From Flagellimonas hymeniacidonis (GTDB lineage Bacteria; Bacteroidota; Bacteroidia; Flavobacteriales; Flavobacteriaceae): a stretch of DNA of 64,000 bases. Each line of letters begins with the position of its first letter. Position 1 is the first letter of the stretch. The DNA is taken from the NCBI RefSeq assembly GCF_008040165.1, contig NZ_VRUR01000001.1, forward strand, positions 1 through 64,000, in the 5' to 3' direction. Positions 46,789-57,305 of this stretch are shown here, piece by piece. The position numbers were made by a program, and so were the translations under genes. The notes beneath the pieces were generated by a model. It saw nothing but the letters and a program-made list of their open reading frames with translations, was not told where the DNA came from and searched no databases.

Positions 46789-47546
46789 ATAGAATCAACC
46801 AAAAATTAAATGAGGATAAAAAACTCCTCTCCATATACTTTACAGCGGGCTATCCAAATATAAATGACACTTCAAAAATCATCCAAGACCTTGAAAAACA
46901 TGGTGTGGATATGATTGAAATTGGATTGCCTTTCAGTGACCCTCTAGCTGATGGCCCTACCATTCAAGCAAGTTCCACTGCTGCCCTTAAAAATGGAATG
47001 CATACGGAGCTGTTGTTTGAGCAGTTGGAAGGTATACGAAAGACTGTATCTATTCCACTGATTATGATGGGGTATTTTAATCCTGTGCTACAATATGGTG
47101 TGGAAGCTTTTTGTAAAAAATGTCAAGAAATTGGTATTGATGGAATTATTTTACCGGATCTACCTTTGGATGTATACCAAGAAGAATACGAAGCCATTTT
47201 TAAAAAATATGGCCTCATTAATGTCTTTTTGATAACGCCGCAGACCAGTGATGAACGTATTCGCCAAATTGATGAAGCCTCTGATGGTTTTATCTATATG
47301 GTAAGTTCTTCCAGTACTACAGGGGCAAAAACTGGTTTCGGAGATGAAACGGAAACTTATTTTAATAGAATCAATGAAATGAAGCTCAAGAACCCTCAAA
47401 TTGTTGGCTTTGGGATTAGTAATTCTGAAACATTTAATCATGCTACCAAAAAAACAAAGGGGGCAATAATTGGTTCCGCTTTTATAAAACATCTGACCCA
47501 AAATGGGGCCGATAAAATTGATGAGTTTGTAAAGGGAATTCGCTAA
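46785..47546 (+). CDS. trpA: tryptophan synthase alpha chain
   Basis: A 253-residue TIM barrel that releases indole from indole-3-glycerol phosphate. The active-site glutamate is in [19 protein letters not shown] and the Asp in [13 protein letters not shown]. It ends the biosynthetic set; the M20 peptidase gene follows after 21 bp without an evident terminator, so read-through is likely. Confidence 0.96.
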   Translation: MNRINQKLNEDKKLLSIYFTAGYPNINDTSKIIQDLEKHGVDMIEIGLPFSDPLADGPTIQASSTAALKNGMHTELLFEQLEGIRKTVSIPLIMMGYFNPVLQYGVEAFCKKCQEIGIDGIILPDLPLDVYQEEYEAIFKKYGLINVFLITPQTSDERIRQIDEASDGFIYMVSSSSTTGAKTGFGDETETYFNRINEMKLKNPQIVGFGISNSETFNHATKKTKGAIIGSAFIKHLTQNGADKIDEFVKGIR

Positions 47547-47567
47547 ATTGAACTCAAATTCAATAGA

Positions 47568-49073
47568 ATGTTCACAATCAAAAAATTTGTATTTCTAGTA
47601 GCTCTAATTTCTTGTTTTTCAATTTTTTCACAGAATTCTACGGCAATAAAATCTGAGGTGGCTGATGCTATAAACGAACTAAAAGATTTTGTTTCCATCC
47701 CTAATGATGCCCTTAATGCCGAAGATATAGACGACAATATCTTTTGGTTAAAGAAAAAGTTTGGTAAGCGTGGGTTCAACACAACAGTTTTGGAAACCGA
47801 GAATTTACCGTTATTTTTTGCCGCATTGCCCATGAACGACTCCAAGCCAACAATGCTTATCTACATGCATTTAGATGGTCAATCAGTAGACGCTTCAAAA
47901 TGGGATCAACCCAATCCGTACGAAACTGTATTGAAAAAACCAGTTGATAATGGTTATGAAACCATTTCCTTTGATGCTCTGGATGATGACCTTAACTACG
48001 ATTGGAGATTATTCGGTCGTTCAACCTCTGATGATAAAGGACCAATCGTCATGTTTTTGAATGCGATTGACTTGCTTAAAAAAGATGGTAAAGAGCTTCC
48101 TTTCAATGTTAAAGTAATTTTGGATGGTGAGGAAGAAAAGAGTAGCAAACCCTTACCCAAAGCGGTAAAGCAATATAGAGAGTTGCTTGAAGCTGATTTT
48201 TTGGTCATCAACGATGGGCCAGTTCATCCTTCTGGCAATCCAACCGTTACATATGGTTGTCGTGGTATCACTTCGTTGACCTTAACCACTTATGGTCCAA
48301 TAACGCCCCAGCACAGCGGGCATTATGGCAACTACGCACCAAATCCTGGGTTTCAACTTGCACAATTGTTGGCAGGTATGAAGGATAAAGAAGGGCGTGT
48401 AATCATTCCAGGGTACTATGATGGAATTTCCTTGGATGATACCGTTCAAGACGTTTTAAAGAGTGTGCCTGATAGTGATTCCGACATTGCAGAAAAACTT
48501 CAATTTAAATCTGCTGAAAAGGTCGGAAGCTTTTACCAAGAAGCTTTGCAATATCCTTCTTTGAATATTAGAGGATTGGGTTCTGGTTGGGTCGGAAAAA
48601 AAGCACGAACCATAGTACCAGAAAGTGCAACAGCTGAACTTGATTTGCGTTTGGTCCCAGAAAGTGATGGAACACGATTAAAGAAACTGGTGAAAGACCA
48701 TATTGCCAAACAAGGATTCCATGTTTTAGATCATATCCCATCCAAAGAAGAACGCATGACCCATGATAAAATCATAACGATTACAGAAGGTAGTGTTACT
48801 GATGCTTTCCGCACCAACTTGGACAATTCCTATGGAAACTTCCTGGTGGAGACATTAGAATCTGCTTTTGAAAAAGATGTAGTCCGGATTCGTATTATGG
48901 GAGGTACCGTGCCTATTGCTCCTTTTATCAATGAATTAAAAATACCTGCGTTTATTGTTCCCATGGTAAATGCGGACAATAACCAACATAGTCCTAACGA
49001 GAATTTAAAAATTGGTCAGTTGGCTTATGGGATTAGAGCATTTTACAGCATTCTCTCCACACCGAATGATTAA
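47568..49073 (+). CDS. exported M20-family metallopeptidase
   Basis: A 501-residue protein with signal peptide about 1-22 (FSIFSQ). Zinc-site motifs of the M20/M25/M40 family are present: YMHLDGQ, GRSTSDDKGP, DGEEEKSS, INDGPVHP and NNQHSPNEN. The insert domain contains GSGWVGKKARTIVPESATAE. It probably cleaves di- or small peptides in the periplasm. Although it follows trpA by 21 bp, no link to tryptophan is apparent beyond position. Confidence 0.9.
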   Translation: MFTIKKFVFLVALISCFSIFSQNSTAIKSEVADAINELKDFVSIPNDALNAEDIDDNIFWLKKKFGKRGFNTTVLETENLPLFFAALPMNDSKPTMLIYMHLDGQSVDASKWDQPNPYETVLKKPVDNGYETISFDALDDDLNYDWRLFGRSTSDDKGPIVMFLNAIDLLKKDGKELPFNVKVILDGEEEKSSKPLPKAVKQYRELLEADFLVINDGPVHPSGNPTVTYGCRGITSLTLTTYGPITPQHSGHYGNYAPNPGFQLAQLLAGMKDKEGRVIIPGYYDGISLDDTVQDVLKSVPDSDSDIAEKLQFKSAEKVGSFYQEALQYPSLNIRGLGSGWVGKKARTIVPESATAELDLRLVPESDGTRLKKLVKDHIAKQGFHVLDHIPSKEERMTHDKIITITEGSVTDAFRTNLDNSYGNFLVETLESAFEKDVVRIRIMGGTVPIAPFINELKIPAFIVPMVNADNNQHSPNENLKIGQLAYGIRAFYSILSTPND

Positions 49074-49252
49074 TCAAAGACACTTATGGGTCTATCCATA
49101 AACCGCAATTAACTTCGATATACAAAAACGTAGTTTAAGGAAAAATGCCAGAAATCATGATTTCACCTGTGTAAAACCGTAGTACATCTCCATTTTTCCA
49201 ATTAAACATGTAGGTAAATATAACTTTGATATACAATTTATACCTACTAATA

Positions 49253-49690
49253 ATGAAGTATACTACGCTTGTCATTGACGATTCCTCAATTCAGCGTTTG
49301 GCAACCACCGTATTGGTCAAAAACCATCCAGACTTGAAATTAATTGGTTCTTACCAGAATCCATATTGCGGTATAAAAGCTGTTTATGATGAAAAAGTGG
49401 ATATTGTCTTTTTGGATGTTCTAATGGAACACGTTGATGCTTTTGAGCTTCTTGACAATATTGAAATAAACGCTGCAATAATTATGAATTCAACATGGTC
49501 CGATTTCGCTGCCAAAGCCTTTGAGTATGGCATTGATGATTTTTTGATGAAGCCTATGCCTAAAAAAAGATTCAATATTGCCGTGGATAAAATCATAAAA
49601 CAAATAGAGCAAAGAAAAGTAGTTCCTCCAAAAGTATATTTGCTTTCAGAAGTACTTTCTACATTCAAGGAAGCCACCATTAAAAAGTGA
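49253..49690 (+). CDS. single-domain response regulator
   Basis: A 145-residue receiver domain: Asp9-Asp10, phospho-acceptor Asp55 (FLDVLM) and Lys100 (LMKPM). The last 30 residues form a helix without a DNA-binding output. It fits the receiver part of LytT-type regulators. The frame is open to 49226, but ATG 49253 (MKYTTLVIDDS) is the natural start; a possible -7 element TAACTTTG is at 49221-49228. No kinase gene adjoins it. Confidence 0.85.
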   Translation: MKYTTLVIDDSSIQRLATTVLVKNHPDLKLIGSYQNPYCGIKAVYDEKVDIVFLDVLMEHVDAFELLDNIEINAAIIMNSTWSDFAAKAFEYGIDDFLMKPMPKKRFNIAVDKIIKQIEQRKVVPPKVYLLSEVLSTFKEATIKK

Positions 49691-49705
49691 TGTTGGTCGC
49701 CTCTA

Positions 49706-50377
49706 TTATCCCATAAAAAACTCTTTATACTGCATTACCCTAAAATCCAATGTGTTGAAGTTTGGATTTTCGATTTTTAAGTCTTTATATGCTTGCAGGC
49801 TTCCTACAGCCCTATTGGCTGCACCGGACGGGGCAGTTAAGGAAACCGTTTTTAATGTTCGCCCATCCAATATAAGTTGATGTATTCTTGGAACAATATC
49901 AGACACCACATCCAATCGCAATCCTTTTTCTTTCAATAGTTTTCTAAAAAAATATTCAGGTCCATTTTTACTATTGCCACCCATAAACAATAGGGTATCT
50001 ATTTTAGGGTAATCCTTGAGATAGCCCAACATATTGCGAAGCTTCACATTTTGCATTCCCAAATCAGATGCATCAATTTTATTTCGTTCTGCACTACCCA
50101 CAATATCGCAAACCCCAATCTTGTGTTTTAATAAAAAGTTTTTCCTTTGGTCAGCAGCTTCTTTTGTGGTTTCATATTTTAGATTCAAATCAAAAAGACG
50201 ATTTAGAATGGGCCAAAGCATGCCATTGCGACTGCCATAACAGAAATCCACATCATCATGTTTTAATTCACCAGTAGTGAATCGTGGTGGTGGCAAAGTA
50301 CCTACTATCAGTTTTGTCGCTTCTGGAAACAGAAAGGGTTTGTAGGGGTGGGTATGAATAAATGGCTTTGAACTCAC
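49706..50377 (-). CDS. uracil-DNA glycosylase-like protein
   Basis: A 223-residue protein. The N-terminal segment LIVGTLPPPRFTTGELKHDD and FCYGSRNGMLWPILNRLFDL and the C-terminal SLTAPSGAANRAV resemble the uracil-DNA glycosylase superfamily (GxxPG-like and SPSxxN-like motifs). The canonical water-activating residue is not obvious, so base specificity is uncertain. It lies 20 bp downstream of ppc on the same strand. Confidence 0.75.
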   Translation of the reverse strand: MSSKPFIHTHPYKPFLFPEATKLIVGTLPPPRFTTGELKHDDVDFCYGSRNGMLWPILNRLFDLNLKYETTKEAADQRKNFLLKHKIGVCDIVGSAERNKIDASDLGMQNVKLRNMLGYLKDYPKIDTLLFMGGNSKNGPEYFFRKLLKEKGLRLDVVSDIVPRIHQLILDGRTLKTVSLTAPSGAANRAVGSLQAYKDLKIENPNFNTLDFRVMQYKEFFMG

Positions 50378-50397
50378 GATTTGAATACAACCTCTTT

Positions 50398-52944
50398 TTA
50401 AGCCGAATTTCTACTTGCATTAATATTTCCGTACAATGACCTTGTCACTATTTTCTCGTACAATTCCTTGTATTCCGAATTCTGGGTAATATGGTATAAT
50501 GCATTCTGTTGAATTACAAGCAAGGGAAGAACGATTTTTTCCCGAATCTTTACAGATTCCCTTGAAACCGCCTCATCCTCCATCAAAATTTTTAGTCCCG
50601 AAATCTGTAATAACATTTCTTTGGACAATTGGTATTCTTGATTTAGTATGCTCCAGAACTCACCAAACTCTTCATCATCTTTCATGTAACTGGTCAAATC
50701 AAAATTGGTTTTTGCCAATGACATCATGCTATTCAACATTAATGCTTTAAAGAAAGGAACATCTTTATATAGTTTTTTAAGCTCACTTAATCTACCCTCA
50801 TCCTTCAGCTTTTTCATGGCTGACCCCAAACCAAAATATCCGGGTACGTTCTGTTTTAACTGGCTCCACGACCCCACAAAGGAAATGGCCCGTAAATCTG
50901 AAAGCTCTAGCTGTTTTTTATTTCCCCTTTTACCTGGTCGACTTCCAATATTGGCTTTGGTATAGTACTTTAAGGTACTACGATGCTCTAAATATGGGAT
51001 GAATTTCTCATGCTGTTTAAGGGTGTCATATTTTTCAAAACTTAAGTCTGAAAGTTCTTCAATTAATTTTCTTTGGGCTGATGAAATAACGTGTTCTTTT
51101 CCAAACAGATTATTACTAAGACCTGCGGTTAGTAATTGCTCTGAATTATGCATAAACTGCTGTTTAGTACCGTAGGTACTAGTAATGGTCTGGCCTTGAA
51201 TGGTCAATTGTATTTCGTGATTGGCCACATCTTTTGTCTGTGCAGCATAAAATCTATGTGTTTTACCACCTCCACGTGCTGGCGGCCCCCCCCTGCCATC
51301 GAAGAAAATAGCTTTGATGCCATTTTTTTTGCATACTTTACTTAGGGTTTCTTTTGTTTTTAAAATAGACCAATTTGCTTTCAAGTATCCACCGTCCTTG
51401 GTACCGTCCGAGAAGCCCAACATAATGGTGTGTACATTTTTCCTTCTTTCCAAGTGTTCTCGATAAACAGGAGTATCAAACAGCGTCTGCATTACTTCTT
51501 CAGAGGCTTCCATGCCTTTCATTGTCTCGAACAACGGAACAATATCAAAGGTAATATCGTCCTCTTTCCAGCCGCACCACTTAAACAATCCGAACACAAA
51601 AAGTACAGCATAGATATCTTCGGAATTACTAATGATATACCGGTTACATCCTTCCTCACCATTCTTTTCCTGAATCTCTTTTAATTGTTGAATATTCGCA
51701 ATAGTATCTTTTACAATTCCCTCTTCAAAATCTTCTGGTTTTAGTTGAAGATCCTTTTCCAATAACCATTGTGTTAAATCAGCGTCCTTTAATTCTTCAA
51801 GGTTTTCTTTTATAGCTCCTTTCTGCTTTAAAATGGTTTCCACAGCTAATTTGTGCTTGCTATGATCTTGTCTAATATCCAGTGTAGCGAAATGGGTTTT
51901 AAATATGTGTACTTTATCAATAAACTGATCCAAATTATTCAAATACAATTCGTGATAATCTGTTATAAGTTTTTCTCTAATTTCCTCTAGTCTCCGAATG
52001 ATTTCTGTATAGCTTATAACGGCCTTGGAATCAAACATGGCCTTGTACAACTTGTTGCTCAACCCATTTAAGTCGTCCTGTAAATTTTTGAAAGTCAATT
52101 TTTTACGTAACGATTTAAGCTCATTGTAGTAGCACTTCATTAATGTAAGACGAAGTTCATCTGCCACTTTTTTGGTAATCTCCGCAGTTACAAAAGGATT
52201 TCCATCGCGATCACCACCTGGCCAGAATCCCAGTTTAATAATGTTATAATTATCAAAGGCTTCATCACGAATATTGCTTTTCACATATTGAAAAAGTTCA
52301 CCAACCGCATCGTAATAGGTGTTTCTTAAGATATAAATGATGTTTTTGGCCTCATCCAAAGGAGTTGGTTTTTTGGCATTTACCAGAGAGGTAAGCCCCA
52401 ACTGCTGTAAAGTAAGGTCTATGTGATGAATCCTATCATCATCTATAAGTTCCCTTAATTCCGCGATTATGTCAAGGACCGCAGGTGTATAAAATTGCGT
52501 GGGATGCGCAGTAAGTACAATTCTGGCGCTAAAAGTGGAAAGCTGTTTGGATATGTTATCCCAGCTTTTGGTGCTATTCACCAGTTCAAAATAGTCCTTG
52601 ATGGAAAGTGAATTGGTGTATTCTTGCAATTTTGGAAATGCGGAATCTTCAACACTATCATACAAGACCACTTGCCGTTCTACATATTGAATGATTCGGA
52701 ACATAAAATCCAATCGTTCTCGCTCATCTTTTATATCTACAAAATTGGTAAAGAAGGTTTCTAAAATTTCCTGAGGGTTTTTACCTGCTTCCAGTCCTTT
52801 CTCGCATTGATCGAATAAAAGAGGCACAAGCATCCCAACATTTTCAATATTTCTATAAGGTAGATTTAAAAAAAGGCTGTTATAAATATTGAACTTATTA
52901 GTAACAAATTTTTTAAACTCTTCTAGACGTCTAGATTGCTGCAT
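50398..52944 (-). CDS. ppc: phosphoenolpyruvate carboxylase
   Basis: An 848-residue enzyme making oxaloacetate from PEP and bicarbonate. The catalytic histidine is in VLTAHPTQ near 150, and GFWPGGDRDGNPFVT is conserved. The glycine-rich loop reads FFDGRGGPPARGGGKTHRFY, where most enzymes have FHGRGGTVGRGGGPTH; this is a Bacteroidota-type variant. The C-terminus ends GNINASRNSA rather than the usual RNTG. It is 35 residues shorter than the E. coli enzyme. Confidence 0.93.
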   Translation of the reverse strand: MQQSRRLEEFKKFVTNKFNIYNSLFLNLPYRNIENVGMLVPLLFDQCEKGLEAGKNPQEILETFFTNFVDIKDERERLDFMFRIIQYVERQVVLYDSVEDSAFPKLQEYTNSLSIKDYFELVNSTKSWDNISKQLSTFSARIVLTAHPTQFYTPAVLDIIAELRELIDDDRIHHIDLTLQQLGLTSLVNAKKPTPLDEAKNIIYILRNTYYDAVGELFQYVKSNIRDEAFDNYNIIKLGFWPGGDRDGNPFVTAEITKKVADELRLTLMKCYYNELKSLRKKLTFKNLQDDLNGLSNKLYKAMFDSKAVISYTEIIRRLEEIREKLITDYHELYLNNLDQFIDKVHIFKTHFATLDIRQDHSKHKLAVETILKQKGAIKENLEELKDADLTQWLLEKDLQLKPEDFEEGIVKDTIANIQQLKEIQEKNGEEGCNRYIISNSEDIYAVLFVFGLFKWCGWKEDDITFDIVPLFETMKGMEASEEVMQTLFDTPVYREHLERRKNVHTIMLGFSDGTKDGGYLKANWSILKTKETLSKVCKKNGIKAIFFDGRGGPPARGGGKTHRFYAAQTKDVANHEIQLTIQGQTITSTYGTKQQFMHNSEQLLTAGLSNNLFGKEHVISSAQRKLIEELSDLSFEKYDTLKQHEKFIPYLEHRSTLKYYTKANIGSRPGKRGNKKQLELSDLRAISFVGSWSQLKQNVPGYFGLGSAMKKLKDEGRLSELKKLYKDVPFFKALMLNSMMSLAKTNFDLTSYMKDDEEFGEFWSILNQEYQLSKEMLLQISGLKILMEDEAVSRESVKIREKIVLPLLVIQQNALYHITQNSEYKELYEKIVTRSLYGNINASRNSA

Positions 52945-53093
52945 GGTGGTTCTTTTAGTTTTTTAGTGACTAGATAAGTCTTCAAAGATCGTGATAAAAG
53001 CTAAATCTATAGCAGTATTTTATCTACATCACAATTTAAAGCACAAGGGGTGCAAACCTAACAGCTTTTTAATAAAAGACCGTTAATTAAAGG

Positions 53094-53855
53094 TTATCTA
53101 ATAAAAACGGGTTGGTTTTCTTTTAAAGTGTGTTCTGCGCTATACACGTAATTGTCATAGTCAAAACCTTTAATGTCAGCCATCGTTTTCGCATCGGTAT
53201 CCAAAATATAACGTACCATGGAACCACGTGCCTTTTTGGCAAAAAAGCTGATAACTTTTAGTTTGTCATTTTTCCAGTCCTTAAAGATTGGGGTAATCAC
53301 TGGTACTTTGAGTGTTTTTTCATCCACGGCGCCAAAGTATTCATTACTGGCCAAATTGATAAACAGCTCATCATCTTGTAGTTCTTCGTTTAAATGTGCT
53401 GTTAATTGCTTTTTCCAAAACTCGTATAGGTTTTTCTTTCGAGCTACTTTTAATTGGGTTCCCATTTCTAAGCGATACGGTTGAATTAAATCCAGAGGCT
53501 TCAAAATACCGTAAAGTCCAGATAATATTCGAAGTGTTTCTTGAAGCTTATCCAGTTTGTTTTCTGGAATGGTATAAGCATCGAGGCCTTGATATACATC
53601 CCCATTGAATGAAAATACCGCCGGTCTTGCATTTTCTGGCGTAAATGGTGTTGAAAATTGCTGATTTCTTTGCCAATTAAGCTGTGCCAAATTATCTGAA
53701 ATGGACATCAACTTAGATAAGGCCTTTGGTTTTTTCTTTGCCAAAACCGTATTCAATTTAATAGATTGATCTAAGAACTGGGGCTGACTGTATTGTGATG
53801 TAGGCAATGCCGTTTCAAAATCAAGGGATTTGGCAGGAGAAATTACAATTTTCAT
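53094..53855 (-). CDS. yaaA: peroxide stress protein YaaA (DUF328)
   Basis: A 253-residue protein with [52 protein letters not shown] and [14 protein letters not shown], all typical of YaaA. The family binds DNA and lowers free iron damage under peroxide. A possible -7 element TAGGTTTG at 53060-53053 lies beyond its 3' end and could serve ppc. Confidence 0.94.
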   Translation of the reverse strand: MKIVISPAKSLDFETALPTSQYSQPQFLDQSIKLNTVLAKKKPKALSKLMSISDNLAQLNWQRNQQFSTPFTPENARPAVFSFNGDVYQGLDAYTIPENKLDKLQETLRILSGLYGILKPLDLIQPYRLEMGTQLKVARKKNLYEFWKKQLTAHLNEELQDDELFINLASNEYFGAVDEKTLKVPVITPIFKDWKNDKLKVISFFAKKARGSMVRYILDTDAKTMADIKGFDYDNYVYSAEHTLKENQPVFIR

Positions 53856-53946
53856 GAAAACTAATTTTTAGTAAAAATAGCAATGAAATTGGTTTTTTTG
53901 CATATACCACAAAAGGTGTTTTCAATCTAAGGATTGATGAAACCTA

Positions 53947-54972
53947 TTATTCGCTATGCTTTGCATAATTCCGCCATTTTTCGATACAATGGACCATATC
54001 TTCTGGTAATTCGGAATCAAATCGCATAAACTCGCCAGTTGTTGGATGCTCAAACCCCAAAGTCTTGGCATGTAGTGCCTGTCTGGGTAAAATTTTAAAG
54101 GCATTATCAACAAATTGTTTGTATTTGGTAAAGGTGGTACCTTTTAAAATCTTATCTCCACCATAGCGCTCATCATTGAATAACGTATGCCCAATGTATT
54201 TCATGTGCACCCGTATTTGGTGAGTTCTTCCAGTTTCAAGCTTACAGGAAACCAAGGTGACATAACCAAGTCTTTCCACTACTTTGTAATGGGTAACGGC
54301 TTCTTTTCCTTGATCACCTTCAGGAAAAACCATCATTTGCAATCTGTTTTTTGGGTTACGGGCAAGATGTCCCTCCACCGTTCCTTCCTCCTCGGAAACA
54401 TTGCCCCACACCAAGGCTAAATACTCCCGTTCACTGCTTTTATCAAAAAACTGTTTTGCCAAATGTGTCATTGCGGCTTCAGTCTTTGCAATGACCAATA
54501 GACCCGAGGTGTCTTTGTCTATTCGATGCACTAGGCCAGGTCTTTCGGAACTGTTCTTTGGTAAATTCTCAAAATGATGAACCAAGGCATTAATCAATGT
54601 TCCGGAATAATTGCCATGTCCAGGGTGCACAACCATTCCTGCAGGCTTGTTGACCACCAACAACACCTCATCTTCGTATACAATATCTAATGGAATATCC
54701 TCTGGGGTAAGTAAAAATTCATACGGTGGATGTTCAAACATCACTTTTACCTCATCCCCTGCTTTTACTTTGTAATTTTGTTTTACAATGACCTCATTTA
54801 CCCAAATATGACCTTGTTTGGCGGCTTGTTGAATTTTATTTCGCGTTGCATTTTCTATGAAGTTCATCAAAAATTTATCTACCCGTAACGGTTCTTGCCC
54901 TTTTGAGGCTACAAATTTGTGATGTTCAAATAAGTCGTCTTGAGAAAGTTCTGGGTTTTCAGCGGCATCCAT
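53947..54972 (-). CDS. RluA-family 23S rRNA pseudouridine synthase
   Basis: A 341-residue protein with an S4 RNA-binding domain about 30-90 (RVDKFLMNFIENATRNKIQQ) and a catalytic domain with the HRIDKDTSGLLVIAKT motif that carries the active Asp. The signature HQIRVHMKYIGHTLFNDERY follows. Length and domain order fit RluD. It is 2 bp from the PASTA gene, a pairing common in flavobacteria. Confidence 0.93.
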   Translation of the reverse strand: MDAAENPELSQDDLFEHHKFVASKGQEPLRVDKFLMNFIENATRNKIQQAAKQGHIWVNEVIVKQNYKVKAGDEVKVMFEHPPYEFLLTPEDIPLDIVYEDEVLLVVNKPAGMVVHPGHGNYSGTLINALVHHFENLPKNSSERPGLVHRIDKDTSGLLVIAKTEAAMTHLAKQFFDKSSEREYLALVWGNVSEEEGTVEGHLARNPKNRLQMMVFPEGDQGKEAVTHYKVVERLGYVTLVSCKLETGRTHQIRVHMKYIGHTLFNDERYGGDKILKGTTFTKYKQFVDNAFKILPRQALHAKTLGFEHPTTGEFMRFDSELPEDMVHCIEKWRNYAKHSE

Positions 54973-54974
54973 AG

Positions 54975-55562
54975 TTATTCTGAATCAGCCTGAATACGAG
55001 CACTTCCGGGAATGGTCCCATTACCACAAATCAATTCAATTTTTGATGTTTTCGGTAGCTTATCACCAGGCTTAAGGTATTTTCCTTTGTGCTTCATCCT
55101 ATAGACCATATCCTTGCCCAATTCATCTATATAGGTCACGCGTTGCACATCCAACCCAACAGCCCTTAACATAGAAGCTGCATTACGCTGAGTTACTTGT
55201 ATAATATCTGGGACGGTAACTTTTTTATATCCAGATGGATTTACAGTAAAATAAATCTTCCTATTGGATTTTACTTTGTTTCCAGCTGGGGGATCTTGCT
55301 CCAAAATGGAAAAACGTGGATAATCTGGGTTATAATTGGAAGAATCCAACACTTGGTATCGCAATCCCGCATCCTCCACCACTTTGCGCATTTCCATAAC
55401 CGACATTTTTGAAAAATCCGGAACTTCAACAAACTCACCATGATTGGTAGAGCTTTTTAACCATTGCAACACCAAAAAGCAAAAGAGAACCGCAGCCACC
55501 AACGCCAAACCCAATTGGATTAAAAAAGTCTTACTTTTTAAAAAGCTTAAAAAATGTTTCAT
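54975..55562 (-). CDS. membrane-anchored PASTA-domain protein
   Basis: A 195-residue protein with one transmembrane segment at about 14-33 and PASTA repeats at about 42-110 (VPDFSKMSVMEMRKVVEDAG) and 115-185 (VTVPDIIQVTQRNAASMLRA). PASTA domains bind peptidoglycan fragments or beta-lactams in kinases and PBPs; here no kinase domain is present. It is transcribed with the pseudouridine synthase and diverges from ddl. Confidence 0.88.
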   Translation of the reverse strand: MKHFLSFLKSKTFLIQLGLALVAAVLFCFLVLQWLKSSTNHGEFVEVPDFSKMSVMEMRKVVEDAGLRYQVLDSSNYNPDYPRFSILEQDPPAGNKVKSNRKIYFTVNPSGYKKVTVPDIIQVTQRNAASMLRAVGLDVQRVTYIDELGKDMVYRMKHKGKYLKPGDKLPKTSKIELICGNGTIPGSARIQADSE

Positions 55563-55641
55563 GCGCAGTTCCTTATCTGGACAAATATAGGAAAGCCAGT
55601 CCTTTTTTCTTTACTTTGACAAAGTGATATTCGACAAACGG

Positions 55642-56616
55642 ATGAAAAAAAATATTGCCATTATAATGGGTGGCTACTCCAGTGAGTATGAAATTTCAAT
55701 AAAAAGCGGTAACGTAGTTTATCAACATTTAGATAAAACCAGATACCGTTCGTACCGCGTTATTATATCTTCAGAAAAATGGGTTTATCTCGCTAATGAT
55801 GGTACTGAGTTTCCTATTGACAAATCTGATTTTAGTATTGAGATCCATAACAAAAAAGTCAATTTTGACTGTGTTTTCAACGCTATACACGGCACTCCGG
55901 GAGAGGATGGAATTCTACAGGCTTATTTTGAGTTGTTAAACATTCCACAGACATCCTGTAATCATTATCAAGCAGCATTAACTTTTAATAAAAGAGATTT
56001 ACTAAGCACACTAAAACCCTATGGCATCAAGTGCGCTACGTCATACTATCTAAACTTGGGAGAGCCTATTGATGAAGATGAAATTATAAAAACAGTAGGG
56101 CTTCCCTGTTTTGTAAAGGCCAACAGAGCGGGCAGCAGTTATGGCATTTCGAAGGTTTATGAAAGAGAAAATCTGAAAGCAGCCATTGCCAATGCTTTTA
56201 CAGAGGACAATGAGATCATTATAGAATCCTTTTTAGACGGAACCGAGGTTTCTGTGGGGGTTATCACTTATAACAATGAGGTCACTGTACTACCGATTAC
56301 GGAAATTGTCTCAGAAAATGATTTTTTTGATTATGAAGCTAAATACCAAGGGAAATCGCAAGAAATCACCCCGGCAAGAATTACCAAAACCCAGGAGGCT
56401 AATGTCGTTAGGTGGGCAGAGTATATTTATAAAACCTTGGGATTGAAAGGGTATACACGAAGTGAGTTCATTTTTATTGAAGACATTCCATATCTTTTAG
56501 AGGTGAATACTACTCCCGGACTTACAGAAGAAAGTATTTTGCCAAAGCAAGCCAAAGCGGCAGGTATATCCCTTGAGAAATTGTTCGGCAGTGCCATTGA
56601 CGAAGCATTACGATAG
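55642..56616 (+). CDS. ddl: D-alanine--D-alanine ligase
   Basis: A 324-residue ATP-grasp enzyme for peptidoglycan synthesis. IMGGYSSEYEISIKSGN is the N-terminal signature. The ATP-grasp motifs FVKANRAGSSYGISKV and FIIEDIPYLLEVNTTPG-type C-terminus (ATP/Mg site) are present, with the last read as FIFIEDIPYLLEVNTTPG. The start chosen is ATG 55642 (MKKNIAIIMGG); a GTG 18 bp upstream is possible but less likely. It is divergent from the PASTA gene, 79 bp apart. Confidence 0.95.
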   Translation: MKKNIAIIMGGYSSEYEISIKSGNVVYQHLDKTRYRSYRVIISSEKWVYLANDGTEFPIDKSDFSIEIHNKKVNFDCVFNAIHGTPGEDGILQAYFELLNIPQTSCNHYQAALTFNKRDLLSTLKPYGIKCATSYYLNLGEPIDEDEIIKTVGLPCFVKANRAGSSYGISKVYERENLKAAIANAFTEDNEIIIESFLDGTEVSVGVITYNNEVTVLPITEIVSENDFFDYEAKYQGKSQEITPARITKTQEANVVRWAEYIYKTLGLKGYTRSEFIFIEDIPYLLEVNTTPGLTEESILPKQAKAAGISLEKLFGSAIDEALR

Positions 56617-56648
56617 AAAATCTGTATTTTTAGACAAACTTTCCATTC

Positions 56649-57107
56649 ATGAGACGTGCCATTTTCCCAGGTTCTTTTGATCCACTGACCTTAGGTCATT
56701 ACGATATCATAAAAAGAGGAATTACCTTGTTTGATGAGCTTTTAATTGCCATTGGGATAAATGCAGATAAAAAATACATGTTCTCTTTAGAGGAACGTAC
56801 CGATTTTATTAAAAATGCTTTCAAGGATGAACCTAAAATAAGGGTAGTAACCTATGAAGGTCTGACCGTTGATTTTTGCAAAAAAGTTGACGCTGATTTT
56901 ATTTTAAGAGGGTTGAGAAATCCGGGGGATTTTGAATTTGAAAAAGCCATTGCCCACACCAACAGGCAACTATCAGAAATTGAAACAGTCTTTTTATTAA
57001 CCTCTTCAGGGAAATCCTATATCAGCTCTTCCATTGTGCGGGACGTTATCAGAAATGGAGGTGATTATACGGGATTGGTGCCCAACACAGTTCGAATAAA
57101 GTCCTAG
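56649..57107 (+). CDS. coaD: phosphopantetheine adenylyltransferase
   Basis: A 152-residue nucleotidyltransferase for coenzyme A synthesis. The motif GSFDPLTLGHYDII contains the (T/H)xGH site and SSGKSYISSSIVRDV the ISSxxxR site. Normal length. It follows ddl by 32 bp and is probably in the same transcript. Confidence 0.95.
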   Translation: MRRAIFPGSFDPLTLGHYDIIKRGITLFDELLIAIGINADKKYMFSLEERTDFIKNAFKDEPKIRVVTYEGLTVDFCKKVDADFILRGLRNPGDFEFEKAIAHTNRQLSEIETVFLLTSSGKSYISSSIVRDVIRNGGDYTGLVPNTVRIKS

Positions 57108-57305
57108 TTCCGTAGAAATTCAATAGAATTCCATTAAGCTTCATCCTAGCTATATTTCACTTTTACCCACCTATCCAACCTTACCGTTCGTCGAGGAAAC
57201 AACATATTTCTGCCCATTCACAACATTAACACCCCAAACATTTAGAATACCATTATTTTAGTAAGAAATTTCGTATAATTTCAAAACCCAAATCTAACCC
57301 CCACT
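57108..57305. other. intergenic region, 198 bp
   Basis: An A+T-rich gap between coaD and the histidine kinase gene. No TAnnTTTG element, hairpin with T-run or small frame was recognised, so the kinase promoter is not identified. Confidence 0.4.

Noticed and set aside
49084..49101. Inverted repeat ttatgg/ccataa after the M20 peptidase as terminator
   Set aside because: The stem is only 6 bp and has no T-run after it on the plus strand.
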